This document shows positions 10,274-22,833 of a stretch of 64,000 nt of DNA, piece after piece. Positions within the stretch are counted from its first letter, which is position 1, and every line of letters starts with the position of its first letter. The stretch is from Eutypa lata (Eukaryota > Ascomycota > Sordariomycetes > Xylariales > Diatrypaceae), in the NCBI GenBank assembly GCA_022661535.1, contig JAKULF010000001.1:3286001-3350000 (forward strand). Reading direction: 5' to 3'. Below the pieces are notes generated by a model, which was not told the DNA's origin, ran no database searches, and saw only the letters and a list, made by a program, of their open reading frames with translations. The position numbers and the translations under genes were made by a program.

Positions 10274-12393
10274 GTTACTTAGAAGCTCAATAGAGGGGTT
10301 GCTATTAACTGCTACCTAAGCTAAGTCAAGTCAAGTCAAGCCAGCACTGCCAGCCAATGACAGCTAAACAAACCAATTGCGTCTTCACAATTACATAACC
10401 TGACAAAGTATGTCAAACCTTAACTATAAGGCCATGTACGAAGTAATTCATTGCTCAATGTAACCTATATACTATTCTTGTATATATATACTTATATGAG
10501 GTGAAGTCATGAGCTTGTTGTTCCATCCGGGCCATTTACAACCTACACATGAAGAGTTATGGACATATTGCGGCGCACAGACCAAATATTATATCATCTG
10601 AATCATCCAATATGTCTATCTCATACAACTGTAGCCTCATTACATCTCTAGTAAAATTGCTTCTGGGTTGCCTGGATTGTCTGGATTTGCGCCAAAAGAT
10701 GGATGGGATGCACTGCTATGTTCTTTGACCGTCCCCTCGTGGCATTATCGTAAGTCCTTGGAAGGTAGCGCGGGGCAAGATTTTCGTGCTTCATCGGTTT
10801 GTCCTCCCTTTACACAAAATGCTGTGACGCCTATACAGGTAGAGACATAGACACATAGATTCGAAAGCATACATGTGGCGTAATGTGGGAAGGTGATATA
10901 TATAGTTTAGTGAACCAAAAAATAAAATAAAATGAGGCCTCGGTAGAGCATGGTAGTTGGGGTGTCAGGAGCGCCGCGTCGTCCCTGTCAACGAAGGCAA
11001 GTGGCTTAGCTATTACACCCAACAACCCTCGCTAGGCTGGGGCCTGCTGCTCATCAGTCTTTATCTATGTTGTTAGCTAGAGTCAGATCCTTATTGCTAC
11101 TGCCTGCATCATATTATTAGCAACATGATCAATTCGGTTTAAGTTCAATTGCAAAATAGCTGGGTACATACTGAAGTTGGCACTGGGTCCTATCGTTGGG
11201 CTCAACTAGCAAGTCCGCCAAAGGGACAATGCACGAACTACGAAATGCACATCCAACTCTATGGTGTCATCATCTTGTGAAGACTAATAACATATGTCGG
11301 TGCTTTTGGGAAGCTGTATTGCAATTATGGTTACTTTTTATCTAGCATCACAAGAGTCTGTCATAGTGGAAACAAAAGGTTGAGGTTTATTATCATTTCC
11401 ACAACAGATCGAATCATTTCAACCATCCGGGCCATGAAACAATGGGCTGTTTAGGGGGAGGGGAAAGTTACCGCAAAGCAAATAACACTAACTACCTACG
11501 TAGGTAATGGAGAACCAATCAGAGTCTACGTCACAATTAAGCGACGAAAGTTTCTAGTATAAGTCTTGGCTCCTTAACCGCCCTGCCCACTTAGAGCTCT
11601 TCCTCAATGTGGAATAAGCTATAGAACTTCATTACCTAATACAAACCTACATACCGTGCATACCTAGGATTTGTGGAACACATGCAGACAACCCACTTCG
11701 AGGTTCAAATTTGCCAAGAGAACAAACGTCAGACGTAGCCCCGCTCCAGCTATAGTTAGAGGATTATCGATAAGGAGAACGAACCTCAAGTGCCAAATTA
11801 GGTCATTGTAAACAGAGCTCGAAGTTTGTTAGCAACTTAGCAGCTCCAGCAAGACGCGTCTCAACTACTCTAGTTCTCTCCAAGCTTGGACACAAGCACA
11901 CACACACAAACACGCGCACACGTTAATCGATCATCAAGACAGAAATATTTCTGAACAGTGCAAAAATCACTTTAGTTGATGGTATAATTACAAGTATACG
12001 CTCATCACGTCATCAGAATCCCAGACCGCCCCGTTGGATCAGGTAGACAGACGACGCCCGGCGGTCGAAAACTAATCCTGTACAATGCGAATAGAACACT
12101 GCCCGGACGTTGCCCTCGGCCGGACATCCTGTAGTTGAAAAGCCTGCGCCTGGAAAAATACGCACGAGGTCTTGTGCGCGCAACAACGCACACACACCCT
12201 GATCCCTCGAACAGATACCTTTGCAACCCTGCAATAACAATGTACTCTTGAGCCCATGTGACAAATCAGCGCGTCTCTTTGTACCCAGCCCCTTCCGGAA
12301 CGCCGATAAAACCATCATACCCCCCTGATAAACCGAAACCACGTAAGGTCGAAGACGCTAAAAAAAGAACACTCGGGATGCTGGAAACATCCT
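10274..12393. other. Intergenic, no gene seen
   Basis: No open frame here resembles a protein, and I saw no tRNA or snRNA signature. A CAAGT tandem is at about 10323-10340 and a CA-rich stretch at about 11893-11920. The right part is the 3' flank of histone H1. Confidence 0.5.
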
Positions 12394-13479
12394 TTATGCC
12401 GCAGCGGCCTTCTCCTCCTTCTTCGTTGCCGTCTTCTTTGGCGCAGCCTTCTTGGGTGCCGCCTTCTTGGCGGCGGGGGCGGCCTTGGTAGTCTTGGTCA
12501 CTCTGCCGGTCTTGGTCTTGGTCGTAGCAGTTGCCTTCTCAGCAGCAGGAGCCTAGCAAAACTGTCAGTGATTGAAAGTGGTTATAAGAACGTCCATGTG
12601 TGAACTCACCTCCTTCTTGGTAGCTGCCTTCTTTGGCGCGGCAGCCTTCTTGGGAGCAGCAGCCTTCTTCACTGCGGGCTTCTTCTCGCCAGCCTCCTTC
12701 TTGGTGGCGGTCTTCTTGGGTGCTGCTGCCTTCTTGGTGGTCTCCTTCTTCGCGGCAGGCTTCTTGGGGGCGGCAGCCTTGTCTTCCTCCTTCTTAGCCG
12801 TAGCCTTGTTGGCGTTCTTGTAGTTCTTGGATAGCTTAGTGCCACCAGATGCGCCTTCAGATGAGTTAATACATGTGTAATGTTGGGTAAGGACGTAGGC
12901 AAAATGCCATGGAAATGCGACATACCCTTAGGCTGCTCAAAGACACCTTTGTCTACACCGGCCCTCAAGGCCTTGTTGAAGAGCGAGTCGAACATGTTGT
13001 CGGTGACAGTGATCTGGTTGTTGGCTCTGACATACTTCTTGAGTTGTTGACGGCTATGCGACAGTTAGTATCTTATGCGACGCGACGACCCGCACTTAAT
13101 ACCAGTGTGGGCCAAGAGGAAATGTGACATACCTAGAACCGTTACGTTCCTTAAGCTATACGATTAAAACACGTTAGCAAACATACTCGGATGAAAGGAT
13201 AAGATGGACATGGCGACGAGGTCATGTTGGGTCAATCTGGGACACGTGGACGGTGGAATGCAGCCCGACAAACAACAATGAGACGCGCCACGCAATGCGC
13301 CGGAAGACAAGGAAGTGGGTTATTTACAGCAATGATACCGTCAGTGATCATGTCCTAGAGCCAGTTAGCATTGAATCCAGTCAAGACAATTCCGAGATTA
13401 TTGTGGTACAAACCTGGTAGGAGGCATGGCTGCTCTTGGGCTTGCTGGCAGTAGTGCCCTCGGCTTTCTTGGGACCCAT
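12394..13479 (-). CDS. hH1: Linker histone H1 (6 exons)
   Basis: Exons on the minus strand are 13479-13414, 13354-13328, 13155-13133, 13053-12926, 12854-12610 and 12552-12394. They join in phase to 215 residues. The start is MGPKKAEGTT. Residues about 17-95 form the winged-helix globular domain (SSHASYQDMI, KERNGSSRQQLKKYV, DNMFDSLFNKALRAGV). The C-terminal half is a Lys/Ala/Pro tail with repeated AAPKK and ATKK units, as in fungal H1. The protein binds linker DNA between nucleosomes in the nucleus. Every intron has a GT donor and AG acceptor. Two exons are very small (27 and 23 bases), which hides the globular domain from simple ORF searches. The acceptor choice CATAG before the fourth exon is set by the frame and restores the conserved SSRQQLKK. 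Confidence 0.95.
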
Positions 13480-13694
13480 TGTGTTTTTGGAGTTGGAGAT
13501 TGTTGGTAGTGTGTTGTTAAAAAAGGGTGATGTAAACTGAGGATCAATTGATCGAAGTTTATTTTAATAGCTTTGAATGATTTCTAATAGAAGATTCTGT
13601 ACTGAGGTTTTTGACGCGTTACCGAGATGTAAAGAAGAATCGAGAGAGGGAGGGAGATGTCGGTCGGGGCGTGACGGCCGGAAGGGGGGAGTAG

Positions 13695-13702
13695 TTTATA
13701 TA
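13695..13702 (-). promoter_or_regulatory. TATA-like box upstream of histone H1
   Basis: TATATAAA on the minus strand lies about 216 bases before the H1 ATG. No experimental support; position and sequence are compatible with a core promoter. Confidence 0.35.
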
Positions 13703-16248
13703 TTAAGCGGGGGGTGGTGCACAATCAGTAACGCTTTTTTTTGTTCTCTTTTTTCGCTGCAATGCCCCAAAATCAGATCAGACGTCGCATTGTCCGGTAG
13801 GTGTTGTGCTAGCGCTAAATGGAGGGGGAGCAGGTACTACCTGAATCCTGGTAATCTTGTAATTCTCGTTCTGGAGCTTCTAGCACTAGTGGTGGCAAGT
13901 GGGTCCTTCCCGGAATGGTGCCTACATATTCAATGCTAGCTCTACGTACGTAGGTAGTTACATACATACATACGTACATACAGGGGAGGTATGTTCATCA
14001 CAGTTGTTGATGCCGTTCCTCCTCCTCCTTGAACTTGAACACCATGTCCGATCGACACCGCATATTCACCCCGGGACGCATGCACGCCCACATCAAATGT
14101 CATATTCACTTCGGCTTCTTGTTCCATCTCAGCCTCTCAAGCTCCTCCGTGCCTAACGTATTCCCATAAGACATGCCATATTAACTATCTACTAGACTGA
14201 CTACGTGATGTTTCCCTTTTATGGCATGCATACTTACTACCTACATTTACATGTACTTTGTCTATACGGTTTACTTTTATTTTATTTTTAAATAATATTT
14301 AGTCTTGTAGATAGATACCTAGATACCTAGATAGATACTAAACTTTAATTACTAGTATTCAATGTGCTGCTGCGTGTCTCCTTTGATCGTTCGCATCCAG
14401 CCAGTTAGGCTACAAGACGTGTTGGATGATGGACTTGGGGAAACTGGGACTTGGACGTTTGCGCTGATTCTCCAAAGATCCGGACCTATTATCGTAGTGG
14501 TCCTAAAATAATACCCTGGTATGATCTGTGGTATTGAATTTTCTGATTGGTCGAAGCTCAACAACACCTCATAGCTCAAGTATTCTTTTCCTTTCAACTC
14601 AAATCAAATCATGCGCCTTTGATGGCTATTGCTCGATTTTCTCCCACCCAACTCGAAATTCATCCCCCCCTTTCCGACTCCCCTCTTGTCCCCGACTTCT
14701 CTCGTTTCTTTAATCTTTGATTTTAGATTCCCACACCATTTTCTATCAGGCGATCAATCTGAGTCATTCCTTTGAAGTTAACCGGGGCTGGATTTCGAGG
14801 AATAATGACGTGGGGCTGAAGTAGGTAGTTTAAACCAAAACACTTCCCATGCTTTGATATAATCGCTTTCTGTGTGTTTTTTCCTGCCCGATTTTGAGCA
14901 TTCAATCTCTCGACCTTTCCGGTCGCATTTTGATTCCTCGATTCCCAACCCATGCACCCTCTTTAAAAATGTACATGAACAGATGCTATGATTGCTTAGC
15001 TTTCTTTTAAACTCCAATTGATACCGACCTTTTTTCTGAAGCTGCATAATCCCAAGAGATATCAATCAGGTATCTGCACATCGATCGCGATTCTTGTCCC
15101 CAACCTTGAAGCTATCCACATCACGCATACGCTGTGCACTACCTCAACCTTTCACACCGCATAACGTTGCTTTCGTACTTGATTAAGGATTCTCTGGGTT
15201 TCCGAGTCTCGTAATCGCATTGAAAATATTAATTTTCTATGGTTGCATATCTAGAATGGTTGTTTTTGGGGTATTGTATTCTTAAGGGGGTGGATGTTTG
15301 ACGCGTCACGTCTTTCGCACCAAGCGCTACGACCTCACATATCAGCTTTCAACCGCCCACTTTTGGCCCAAGGTTATCAGATTGCTTCTATGGCAGCTTT
15401 AGCAACTATCCTTGAACGGCCTTGGGAACTTTGGAGTTGTATAGGTTTCTTTTCAGCAACTACGACTCAACGGCGTGTCAGGTAAGCTCGCCGCATGAAG
15501 ACCGACCGTGTTCAGCAATCGAATCGAACAGGCGTTTTGCCTCAGCCAACGACGAACATAGCTTTCGATTCATCTTGTTTCCCTCCATGTCTATTGTTTT
15601 AATACTAACATCTCACGGATTAAAATATTATTCTCTTGTGGTACGTGCAAGCTATGGCGGATCCAATCTTCCAGAGCATTGAGGAGAAAAATGTTCGCTA
15701 TCCACACGTCTTTTAGCCTAACGACTACACGGGATTGTTGAAGGGCCTATGCCCCCCTCTCATTATTTCATATACAGTGCAACGCATCCAACAGCAACTG
15801 CAGTCGAGTACGGGAAGCTCACTGTTTTTAGTGTATGGATGACCTTGCATTGTTGTAAGTTTCTCTTGAGGCTAGGGGCTGTTTCATGTCTCCAGTCGTG
15901 TCGATTCTGTTCTAAAAACTCGTCATCCCGACCGAGATCACACTCCTGAAAAGCATCACAGAACCATGCTTATTTCCTCACTCTTTCGCTCAAAACCTTT
16001 AAGAATAAGTTTTAACAGCTTCTATTCCCTGAGTTTTCAAGTTTCCGAATTCCAAGTTATATTGTTTTTCCTTAGGTCAGCTTGAGGTTAGGAAATGTCT
16101 CCAGTAGGCACTTGGCTAAGACATGATGAGACAGTCAATTTGCCTAACAAGGGAGACATCTAGCTATTTGAACCTGCCTCTCTGGCAACTTGCTATGCCA
16201 GGAATTTAAACAACATTTCTCTTGACAATATACTACTAATACATAATC
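13703..16248. other. Intergenic, no gene seen
   Basis: This is the shared upstream region of H1 (leftward) and the cysteine-domain membrane protein (rightward). It holds TACGTAGGTAG and TACATACATAC motifs near 13950, TAGATACC repeats near 14310, and a pyrimidine-rich stretch at 14640-14710. The short open frames lack protein character. Confidence 0.5.
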
Positions 16249-17535
16249 ATGATTTTTTACTTACTCTACGTGGTTTATCTTGCTTCATTCGTAAGCGCCG
16301 TAGGACACATCGGCGGGGCCGGCCTTGCCGAAACGGTGACTCCATCTTGGGACAATCAAGATCCTTGTGTGCAGGCGATTCTCGACTACACCATATATCA
16401 ACAATATGACAGCAAAGATAATTTCGAAAGAGTCTATGTATGCCGGTCATTACTATCTAGCGAGCTAGGTGGTCGGCTCTATCAGAGAGCTGTCGAGCTT
16501 GCCTCAGCCCTTGAGGAATGTGCTCTAGCTGACAACCATCACATCACCGCCGAGGTCCTACTAGTTAGTTATTGCCACAGTCAAGACGGCGAGGCATTGA
16601 CGTCTGCCCATACCGAACACCCAGAGCCAGTGATACCATCCGAGGAGATGCCACAGTTGCCTTTGATCGACATAGCAAGAGTAACGGAACCCGTCAACTT
16701 TAAGCATGCACTTGGAAAGTGTCAACTTTCGCGCTGTGCCCTCGGTGCCCTCGAAGACCTAGAATGGCTAGCTGTAATCTCGTTAGGTTACGCTTCAAGA
16801 TCGCACTTATGCTTTCCTCGCAACACGATCCCAGGCGTTCTACTCCGGGAAGCAAAGCTTAGAGCGCGAGCTTGTGCGGACCCGGATGACAGCTGTTCAC
16901 TAATTGCTATGCTACAATCATACTGCTCGAGCGACATGGACTCATTTCATACTGATCTCGACACTACGACAACTGTCTACACTACTACCACATTAACGAT
17001 GACAGCTGCGAACTCAGCGACGCCGATTATCCCTCTATGTGTGCTGGAGGATGGAGCCACATTTGATACTGAAACCTGCAGATGCAGCAGTGTGTTTGAA
17101 GTGTTTAAGAACATCTTAATCACGTTAGGCCCCATCACTTGCCTCGCGGCCGTCCTCGGCGGTACCATGCAGTTCTTAGTGTGGCAGTTCATGGTGTATC
17201 GTTCGGATCGAACTAATCACGCGGGAGCAATAGCATCTCACGAGGACGAGAATGTCTTTCTAGTTGACGACCTCATATCTAAACCGAGCCCCCACCTGAG
17301 ATTCAACTACCGCATTTACCTATTATCGTGTCTGCTTGGTGGCGCAACGTTTTGTCTCGTCATCTGGGTAATGCACACCCAAACACGTTGGGGCCCTTAT
17401 TTGAATCCGGGGCTGTACGGGGGATGTGTTAGTTGGATGTTGCAAGCAGCTGCAGCTTATCTAGCTAATCGCCGGCTAGAGAATGGCAGCGACCAATCAG
17501 ATTCCACCGAGAAGGGTGAAAATGCGGATGTTTAG
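16249..17535 (+). CDS. Membrane protein with two tandem cysteine domains (428 aa, single exon)
   Basis: The ATG at 16249 gives a hydrophobic start (FYLLYVVYLASFVSA), a probable signal peptide. The ectodomain has two similar cysteine blocks. Block 1 has Cys at 40, 65, 91 and 109 and ends LLVSYC. Block 2 has Cys at 163, 188, 209 and 226 (plus 158 and 216) and ends MLQSYC. The first two Cys are 25 residues apart in both, which suggests an internal duplication. A Thr-rich linker (about 239-250) follows, then a short Cys-containing stretch (264-279). After that come hydrophobic segments at about 286-317, 356-376 and 388-406, and a short charged tail. I do not recognise the family. It is not a CFEM domain, because the spacing differs. 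Probably a plasma-membrane or secretory-pathway protein with a disulfide-bonded outside part. Confidence 0.75.
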   Translation: MIFYLLYVVYLASFVSAVGHIGGAGLAETVTPSWDNQDPCVQAILDYTIYQQYDSKDNFERVYVCRSLLSSELGGRLYQRAVELASALEECALADNHHITAEVLLVSYCHSQDGEALTSAHTEHPEPVIPSEEMPQLPLIDIARVTEPVNFKHALGKCQLSRCALGALEDLEWLAVISLGYASRSHLCFPRNTIPGVLLREAKLRARACADPDDSCSLIAMLQSYCSSDMDSFHTDLDTTTTVYTTTTLTMTAANSATPIIPLCVLEDGATFDTETCRCSSVFEVFKNILITLGPITCLAAVLGGTMQFLVWQFMVYRSDRTNHAGAIASHEDENVFLVDDLISKPSPHLRFNYRIYLLSCLLGGATFCLVIWVMHTQTRWGPYLNPGLYGGCVSWMLQAAAAYLANRRLENGSDQSDSTEKGENADV

Positions 17536-18061
17536 CTGCACTGTATGGGATCAGAAGCGAGCTATTCTCATGAGGCGGTGCTGGTGCCTGCTATTGTTAG
17601 CAATCGCATACTCATCCTCCGTTGGAACACGCCGGGGGAACCATGCTTGTAGGTTTTTAGTGGGAGATGCTTTCAAGCTTTGAAATTAGCAATTTTCTCG
17701 CGCCTTCTATGTTGGCTTCTATCATCTTATGCGTTGGATGGCTTTGCTTGTCAGTTGACTTTAAGGGAGGCTTATTACATACTCTGCTAGTGGCACACAG
17801 TTCTGCACATGACTGTTATGTTGCCCATGCATACGCTCTAGATTGCCCCTGTATTCTAGAAGTAATAGACTTCATGTAGATCGGTAGCAACCTAGAAAAA
17901 CGTGTTAATATTAGCCTTTAGTTCCCCAACATCTCCGAGATATTATTTTGCCACCAGGCGCACTTACGTTAAGCTGTGTACAAGTATCGTACGCTTTTGT
18001 CATAAGGCGATGTTTAATTATTGCTATTATTGGCAGCTAAACGCTCTTTGATCTTGTTCAC
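17536..18061. other. 3' flank of the membrane protein gene
   Basis: No gene recognised. Short open frames continue from the coding region but show no protein-like features. Confidence 0.4.
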
Positions 18062-18427
18062 ATGGAAGATTTGCGGTCCTATTTCGGACGATATTCTAGA
18101 CCTCGGAGATCTAGCACGCCGGGGCCACGGGTAGATCGTTGCTCAGAGTCTATGGTGAGTCATTGGTCCAGGCAGCGCCGCAAGTCGAGAAGCCCCGAGC
18201 GTTTTCTGCCCCCCTCATGCCGATCGCAACGGAACGCCCCCGGAGACCCCTTAACTCGTTCTCTGAGCCCTATGCCCTGCGCACAAAATTTGAGGAAGTT
18301 AGCAACGATCAGGGGCCCGGATCAAGGCATCACCCCCTCAAACCCTGTGTGGTCGGTTCAATGTCTGATCGGGGCTGGCGGTCAACATAACAACTCGTTT
18401 TGGAAGCAGACAATGAATCATACCTAG
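18062..18427 (+). pseudogene. Possible small gene or frame-shifted relic
   Basis: A 121-codon frame starts at 18062 with an Arg/Ser-rich stretch. An overlapping frame from 18139 to 18390 has more ordered composition (NSFSEPYALRTKFEEVSND). The two could be one short gene disrupted by a frame change, or nothing. No family recognised. Confidence 0.2.
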
Positions 18428-19213
18428 GCTACCGGCCACGGTAGATTGTGCGCTCATACCGAGTCGACGTAATTCAATAACCGAGTATATAAGATAGCTA
18501 GGAGGAATAGACTGCCCGAAAGGCAACCACCTATCTGATAAGCATTTCCATAAAAGCATCTTGCGAATATGGTGAATGCGTGATCTCTAGCCTGCCTGAT
18601 TATATGTGACCAAACCCATGGCCGGATACCGACTCGGACTAGTGAGTTTTCCCTGAACAAAACTGAAGGGCCAACATATTGTAACAACGGCAGAAGAAGT
18701 AGATAAGGGACAACGCAGTGTGCCTATGAATATAACTAAGTCAACAGGTCCTTATAGATTAAGTTGGCATTTTACTTCTTGGTAAATACATGTCGCTAAG
18801 CTGAAGATAAACTCCGAAACAAAATATCTTTGTTTATCAAGCTGAACTGAACGTGTCTCGCGGTGCCTTATCAGCTCGGCAAGGATCTCTCCGCATCGAG
18901 TCTTAGGTCCAACCACTCTCCGGCCAGCCTCCAACGTGAGGTTGTAATCCGGCTTCCCAATACGGCTTATCGGGAGCTGATCCCCACTCGACATGCGGGC
19001 ATGGGATGGGATGGGATGGGGGAGTTCGCGCAAGGTATATGTAGATAGTGTAGGGTAAAATCCCCTTTCCCCTCCCCCTCGCTACGGTTTTATCTCTAAA
19101 TACCCGCTCGACACGAGCAGAGATGGAGAGAGAGAGAGGCCTGCTGACGCTATCTGGCCCCCCTTGTTCGAGGACTAGATAACTCTAATAACGTTACCTC
19201 TAGTACTCTAGCC
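18428..19213. other. Upstream region of the sugar transporter gene
   Basis: No gene seen. A GGGAT tandem lies at about 19001-19019 and GAGA repeats at about 19122-19136. Confidence 0.4.
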
Positions 19214-22136
19214 ATGGAGATAAAACTGCCGTTATCTGGATTCGGGGTTCGGACGCCCACCGTAGCGGATTTCACCGCCGGCAAGCTCCTACCCAATGTA
19301 AGCAAATATGACCTTACTACTACTATTGACTTTACATATCTTCGGCATTCTCGTAGCATTCCCCCCCTCCTTTCATTTTTGCGAAATAAACCGTAGCTGC
19401 CCGTTGTAAGATCTTTTGTTCGCTCCATAATATCATAATTATGTTGAAGTCTACGCCGACGGGGACCTGGCTCCCGGCGTGGGTTCCGGAGTCTACGTTC
19501 ACGCTCTCCATATTACTCATGCTGTGCTCCGTCATCCAGTCAACGGTAAGCAAGAAAGCAAGAAAGAAAGAAAGCAAGCGAGCGAGCGAGCAACCGCCGC
19601 TACCACCGCCGCTGCCGTCTAGCATATCACGAGCAGCGAGAGGAATCTACGTTTCCTTCTCACTTCCCGTTGTACATATGTCGTCTAAAAAAATAAAAAT
19701 AAAACTAACGCGGCTTTCCCTCACTAGACGGGCGGGTACGACGGCTCCATGATGAACGGCCTGAACATCCTCCCCACCTACACGGAGTACTTCGCCCTGA
19801 CACCGGCGACTGTCGGCCTGAATACGGCTTCGGTCTTCATCGGCAGCTTCTTCGGAACGATGGTATCGGGCGTGCTGACGGACCGGCTCGGCCGCCGCCC
19901 CACTACCTTCTGGGGTGCCGCCGTCACGCTCGTCGGCATCGTCATCCAGACCGCCGCCCAGAACATGGCCATGGTGAGCACTCTCTCTTTCTCTCCCTCT
20001 CCCTCTCTCTCAGCCCTTTATTTCCTTTACTAGTCCGTCTTAGAGCTCCTTATCTCTGGAAATACACCATTTTATTGAGCCCAGACTCTCTAGACAGTGC
20101 TGCAAGAACTCCCGAGACGTACCGAAAAAATTGGCATTTTACTGACTCCGGGTGTTGGATAGTTCGTCGTGGGGCGCGTCGTGCTGGGGTTCGGGAGCGC
20201 CATCTCCGGCACCGCCTCCGCCGTCTACCTCTCTGAGGCTTTCCCTATTCGCTGGCGAGCTTGGGGCGCGGGGTTGTTGAACGATTTCTACTAGTAGGTT
20301 ATGATGCCGTTCCTCTTTCTTCTACCTTTCGGTCTCTTTTCTCTTCTCTCGTGGAATTGTTTTATTTTCCCATAGGCGCCCTTGTGCACCGACGAACTTT
20401 GATTTGAGACTTTAGGTATATTGGTATCGGACTAACTGAAATCCAGCGTCGGAGCTTTGATTGCGGCTGGAGTCACGCTCAGGACTGGTCAATGGGATAC
20501 GACGGTAAGTACCCCTCCGTGGACCGCCGGACACAGGGTAGATACGAAACTGGTGTCCCTGTTATTGCTATTATGTAGTATACTTTGTCCGATCACGCCG
20601 CTGACAAGACCTGCCTTTTTACTGAACAGTGGGCATGGCGCTGCCCGTCCCTGATCCAAGGTGTTTTCTCCATCCTCTGCATCGTTATCTTGCCATTCGT
20701 GTAAGTGCTATCAAGCATCACTTCCAAACCCCCCCTTCACTATCCAGCTTCGTACCTATTACAGGGGACTCTCTCCTAAGTTCTCACTACTTAATGGAAT
20801 TAAAAATTTTATTTTTAAAAAATAATAATAATAAGCCCATTGACACGCACCGTAGCCCAGAGTCGCCGCGCTGGCTGATCCACCAAGGACACTTCGAGTG
20901 GGCGCGCACGTCGGTGGCGCAGACCAACTCGGACGGAGACACGTCGGATCCCGTGGCCGTGACCGTGTACAAGGAGATCCTCGACACGATCGAGTGGGAG
21001 AAGAGGGAAGGGCGGACCATGAGCCCGCGCGAGATCGTCCGGACCCCCGTCGCGCGGAAGCGGCTCCTCATCGGCGGGTCCGCCGGCCCGTTCTCCTGCG
21101 TCGCCGGCAACATCATCGCGTCCTATTACCTCGGCGACGAGCTCGAGTCCGCTGGCATCGTGGACTCGAATGAACAGCTGAAAGCCGTACGTGATTTGAT
21201 TGACTAGCTGACTGACTGAAATCTGCCACTTTGCTTGCTATTTCACTCACTCACTCACTCACTCACTCACTCACTCACTATCCCATTCATTATATTTCCC
21301 TCCGTTTCTTGTGCAGGAAGGAAGAAGAAGAAGAAAAGAAGGAGAGCTAGTGAAACTGACCGAGTGCATATAGAACGTCGTCCTCAATGTCTGGTGCCTA
21401 GCCTGCGCCCTAGCCGGCACGCACATGGCAGCGGAATGGGGCCGGAAGGCCACGGCGCTCACGTCGCAGACGCTCCTGGTGATCTGCCTGTTCATCATCG
21501 GGGGCTTGACGAAGGTGTACACGGACGACCCGGCGGGGGCGTCGCGGGGGTTGTCGTACGGCGCCGTGGCCGTCATGTTCCTCTTCCAGGGGTTCTACTC
21601 GGTCGCGTGGACGCCGCTGCTCTACCTGTACCCGCCCGAGGTGCTGAACTACTCGATCCGCGCCAACGGCGTGGCCTTCTCCTCCTTCATGCTCAACGCC
21701 CTCGCCTGCGTCCTCGTCTACGTCATGCCGATCGGTCTTGCGAACATCAGCTGGCGCATGTACATGGTCAACGGGTCGTGGGATATTGTTATCATTGGTC
21801 TTATTGTGAGTTTTCTTCTTCTTCTTCTTCTTTTCTTTTCTTTTCCCTTTCCACCCTCCCTTCCACTCTTACCAACGTTATTTCCTTATTTCCTCTTCGC
21901 ATTCGCCATCTGCCATTCCCATTACTTAGGTAATTGGTCCCCCCGCTAATTTCTATTAGGCGTATTATTGGGTGGAGACTAAGGGTCGCACCCTGGAAGA
22001 AATCGACGCGCTTTTTGAAGGCGAGAAGCACTCCTCCGTGCCCGATGTGGAGCAGGTCCGCCAAGGAAAAGAGAGAGTCGATGTTGGGGCGATTGAGCGG
22101 CAGTTGGAGGCTGAGGTGACTACGAAGTACTCTTAA
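19214..22136 (+). CDS. MFS sugar transporter, lactose permease/hexose type (9 exons)
   Basis: Exons 19214-19297, 19450-19545, 19728-19973, 20163-20293, 20447-20504, 20630-20700, 20856-21186, 21374-21805 and 21960-22136 join to 541 residues with consistent phases. Family marks are GYDGSMMNGL in the first membrane helix region, GVLTDRLGRRPTTFWG (the sugar-porter D-R-G-R-R loop), PESPRWLI in the central loop, YSIRANG before helix 11, and WVETKGRTLEEID after helix 12. Twelve membrane spans are expected. The protein should carry a sugar or oligosaccharide into the cell with protons at the plasma membrane; the exact substrate cannot be told. The exon 4 donor lies inside a TACTAGTAGG context, and only the GTAGGT site avoids a stop. 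The first intron has a weak AAG acceptor. A GH43 gene follows about 0.7 kb downstream on the same strand. Confidence 0.9.
21243..21279. repeat. TCAC microsatellite inside a transporter intron
   Basis: About nine TCAC units lie inside intron 7 of the sugar transporter gene, upstream of the acceptor at 21373. Confidence 0.85.
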
Positions 22137-22833
22137 GGCCCGAGGTCGTTAGGTTCCTAGGAATTTTACAATCACTCGCAATATGGTATGCGAAAGATAA
22201 CTGTAGGCGGAGGTGTTGAGCAACTGAAAGTAACTAGATGATATCGACGTGTCTGTTCAGCCCATTTGGTCGGAGTTCCTGTGGGTATATTTAACTCTTG
22301 TTTACCTATGTGATTTATTTCAATATACGAATATGTGAGCCCATAATTCCGCGATGAAAGTCGCGTTGTCTGAACGAACCCTTGCTTGCTGTCATTCAGA
22401 ATCTGGCCAGTCCCCTGATTCCCAGCCTCTGAGAATTCAATTCCATGGACAGCAGCTTCGAGCCCGGGAACTTGGCTCGACCGAGCATTGGCTCTTCAAA
22501 TTAGCCAAGATTAGGACCATGCAGGGCGACCGCCCATTCTCCCATTGTCCAAGGCCAAGGATCCCCCCCCCCCCCCTCTTTCCAGCCCCCGGACGCGATG
22601 GCGATGCGCGGGAGAAAAGCAGCGATGCGGAGAAATGCATGTGGAGACTTTGGGGAACTTCGCGGGGTAAGATTCACCGAGGCACCCCCTGACAGGTTCG
22701 CTCTATAATTTACTTATAAGTCGAGGTTTTTTTTTTCGGTGGGAACTGTGTAACATCACCATGCACCAGTAGCTGCTACCGTGTGCAACCCTGTCCGTTT
22801 AGTTACTAAGCTGTCGTTTTGCCTCGTGAAACG
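22137..22833. other. Spacer between transporter and GH43 gene
   Basis: No coding sequence supported. It includes a C run at about 22563-22577 and a TATAAT-like box at 22704-22709, about 125 bases before the GH43 start. It probably holds the GH43 promoter. Confidence 0.45.
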
